NCBI RefSeq assembly: GCF_000711195.1
Contig: NZ_JOMR01000001.1
Location: 806,001-870,000 of the forward strand
Length of the DNA: 64,000 bases
From: Thiomicrospira pelophila DSM 1534
GTDB taxonomy: Bacteria > Pseudomonadota > Gammaproteobacteria > Thiomicrospirales > Thiomicrospiraceae
Reading direction: 5' to 3'
The position numbers and the translations under genes are program-made. Within the stretch, counting starts at the first letter, position 1; the number at the start of each line of letters is the position of its first letter. Below are positions 63,107 through 64,000 of this stretch, one piece after another. The notes under the pieces were generated by a model. It was not told the origin of the DNA. It made no database searches and saw nothing but the letters and a program-made list of their open reading frames with translations.

Positions 63107-63778
63107 GTGTCATTATTAACCCAAATTAGTATTTCTGACGTACAAACATTATTGTCTGATTTGGAGGCGGGTGATCTGATTGCCGCTGGTGCGCAGCTTG
63201 ATAAATTAACCCAGTTACGAGAGCATGAACTTTATCAAGAGTTAGGCCGAATGACGCGTAATTTGCATGACACATTAAAAGAGCTGGATGATACCGAACT
63301 GTTGCAGCAAGTTAAGCATGACTTGCCCGATGTATCTGAGCGTTTAGAATATGTTATGGCTTCCACCGAGGAAGCCAGTGCTAAAACTTTAAGTGCGGCT
63401 GAAGACTTGGCAGAGCGTCTTGATCAAGTAAACGAACTTATCGCTACGTTGCCATCTAACCAATCGCAGCCGATAAAGGCTTTGCTGGATGAGGCATCAA
63501 GTCAAGTAACGAATATTATGATGGCACAATCCTTTCAGGACTTAACGGGCCAAGTTTTGAATCGCGTTATGATCGTCATGGGGGCGTTTGAACGTAGTTT
63601 ATTAGAGTTAATTTCTCGATCCGGTCATGATTTATCAACTTTGCCAGAACGCAGCGCGTCTTCAAAACGAGAGGACGAGTTGAAAGGCATAGGCCCCAAT
63701 GTCACCAAATCCAGTCAACAAGATAACCTTTCCTCCCAAGACGATGTCGATGATTTACTGGGCCAGTTAGGTTTTTAG
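63107..63778 (+). CDS. cheZ: CheY-P phosphatase CheZ
   Basis: 223 residues. The catalytic helix MMAQSFQDLTGQVLNRVM contains the active Gln in QDLTGQ, and the C-terminal peptide DDVDDLLGQLGF binds CheY. GTG start with GAGG 6 bases ahead. It lies 139 bases after cheY behind a terminator, so it should have its own promoter, which I could not identify. Confidence 0.95.
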   Translation: MSLLTQISISDVQTLLSDLEAGDLIAAGAQLDKLTQLREHELYQELGRMTRNLHDTLKELDDTELLQQVKHDLPDVSERLEYVMASTEEASAKTLSAAEDLAERLDQVNELIATLPSNQSQPIKALLDEASSQVTNIMMAQSFQDLTGQVLNRVMIVMGAFERSLLELISRSGHDLSTLPERSASSKREDELKGIGPNVTKSSQQDNLSSQDDVDDLLGQLGF

Positions 63779-63820
63779 ACCTTAAGTTGCCTTGTTCTAA
63801 AACGGGATTTTTGAATTTAA

Positions 63821-63835
63821 TGGCATAATCATTGC
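63821..63835 (+). promoter_or_regulatory. Sigma-54 promoter of cheA
   Basis: TGGCATAATCATTGC with GG and GC 10 bases apart, 56 bases before the cheA start codon. Fourth member of the TGGCAT family in the window. Confidence 0.8.
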
Positions 63836-63890
63836 TTTAAAACGAGCAAGATAATTTTGAGCTAGTTTTAGCTTTTATGAGGAACCTGCC

Positions 63891-64000
63891 GTGGATGAAG
63901 AAATTTTACAAGACTTTTTAGTCGAAGCCACTGAACTCTTAGACCAACTGAATGAGCAGTTGGTTGACCTAGAAAATTCACCGGATGATTCGGATCTTCT
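63891..64000 (+). CDS. cheA: Chemotaxis kinase CheA, N-terminus (cut by window edge)
   Basis: The frame from GTG 63891 (AGGAA about 10 bases ahead) stays open to the window end: MDEEILQDFLVEATELLDQL and NEQLVDLENSPDD. This matches the start of the CheA phosphotransfer (Hpt) domain. The phospho-accepting His lies beyond the window. Confidence 0.88.
   Translation, partial: MDEEILQDFLVEATELLDQLNEQLVDLENSPDDSDL

Overview
The window looks like the chromosome of a polarly flagellated, moderately AT-rich gammaproteobacterium. The order mutS / pncC / recA / recX / alaS / lysC / tRNA-Ser / tRNA-Arg is typical of Gammaproteobacteria. The flagellar hierarchy is of the Pseudomonas/Vibrio type (FlrABC, FlhF/FlhG, FliA, CheYZA). 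Overall composition and layout suggest a sulfur-oxidiser of the Thiomicrospira/Hydrogenovibrio group, but I infer this and cannot prove the genus from the sequence alone.

Layout. Positions 1-3.7 kb carry minus-strand housekeeping genes: the start of a small exported protein cut by the window edge, the thioredoxin-TPR co-chaperone CnoX, and MutS. From 3.7 to 10.35 kb the plus strand carries pncC, recA-recX, alaS, lysC and two tRNA genes with clear promoters and a terminator. From 10.4 to 19.1 kb lies the rod/ring/hook-junction set. It is split into two sigma-54 units, flgFGH and flgIJKL, by tandem terminators, and ends with an MltC-like lytic transglycosylase. From 19.1 to 29.7 kb lies an apparently complete GDP-linked legionaminic acid pathway (legB, legC, legH, legG, legI, ptmE, legF), with a DUF2920-like hydrolase and the flagellin glycosyltransferase Maf. 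From 29.9 to 37.7 kb lie four flagellin genes (two almost identical), two flaG paralogues, fliD, fliS and a fliT-like gene, with recognisable sigma-28 promoters. From 37.8 to 41.5 kb come the regulators flrA, flrB and flrC. From 41.5 to 62.5 kb is one long run: fliEFGHIJK, a stripped-down chemoreceptor-like gene, motAB, fliLMNOPQR, flhBAFG and fliA. cheY, cheZ and the start of cheA close the window.

How it works together. FlrB/FlrC and RpoN can drive the four nearly identical sigma-54 promoters (flgF, flgI, fliE, cheA). FliA then drives flagellin and fliD promoters. CMP-legionaminic acid made by the leg genes would be placed on flagellins by Maf before export. FlhF/FlhG set number and place of the polar flagellum.

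The most striking signal is not a gene. The perfect dodecamer palindrome ACCAGGCCTGGT occurs 12 times, and its decamer core CCAGGCCTGG 15 times, plus several one-base variants. It lies both between genes and inside genes, in all three codon phases (PGLV, RPG and QAW), and grows to a 28-bp perfect palindrome inside fliI. Other points worth a second look are an FlrA-like regulator whose sigma-54 contact and arginine-finger residues look degenerate, a frameshift splitting flhF, a ligand-domain-less chemoreceptor inside the fli operon, a hairpin that buries a Shine-Dalgarno site, and the missing csrA at its usual place.
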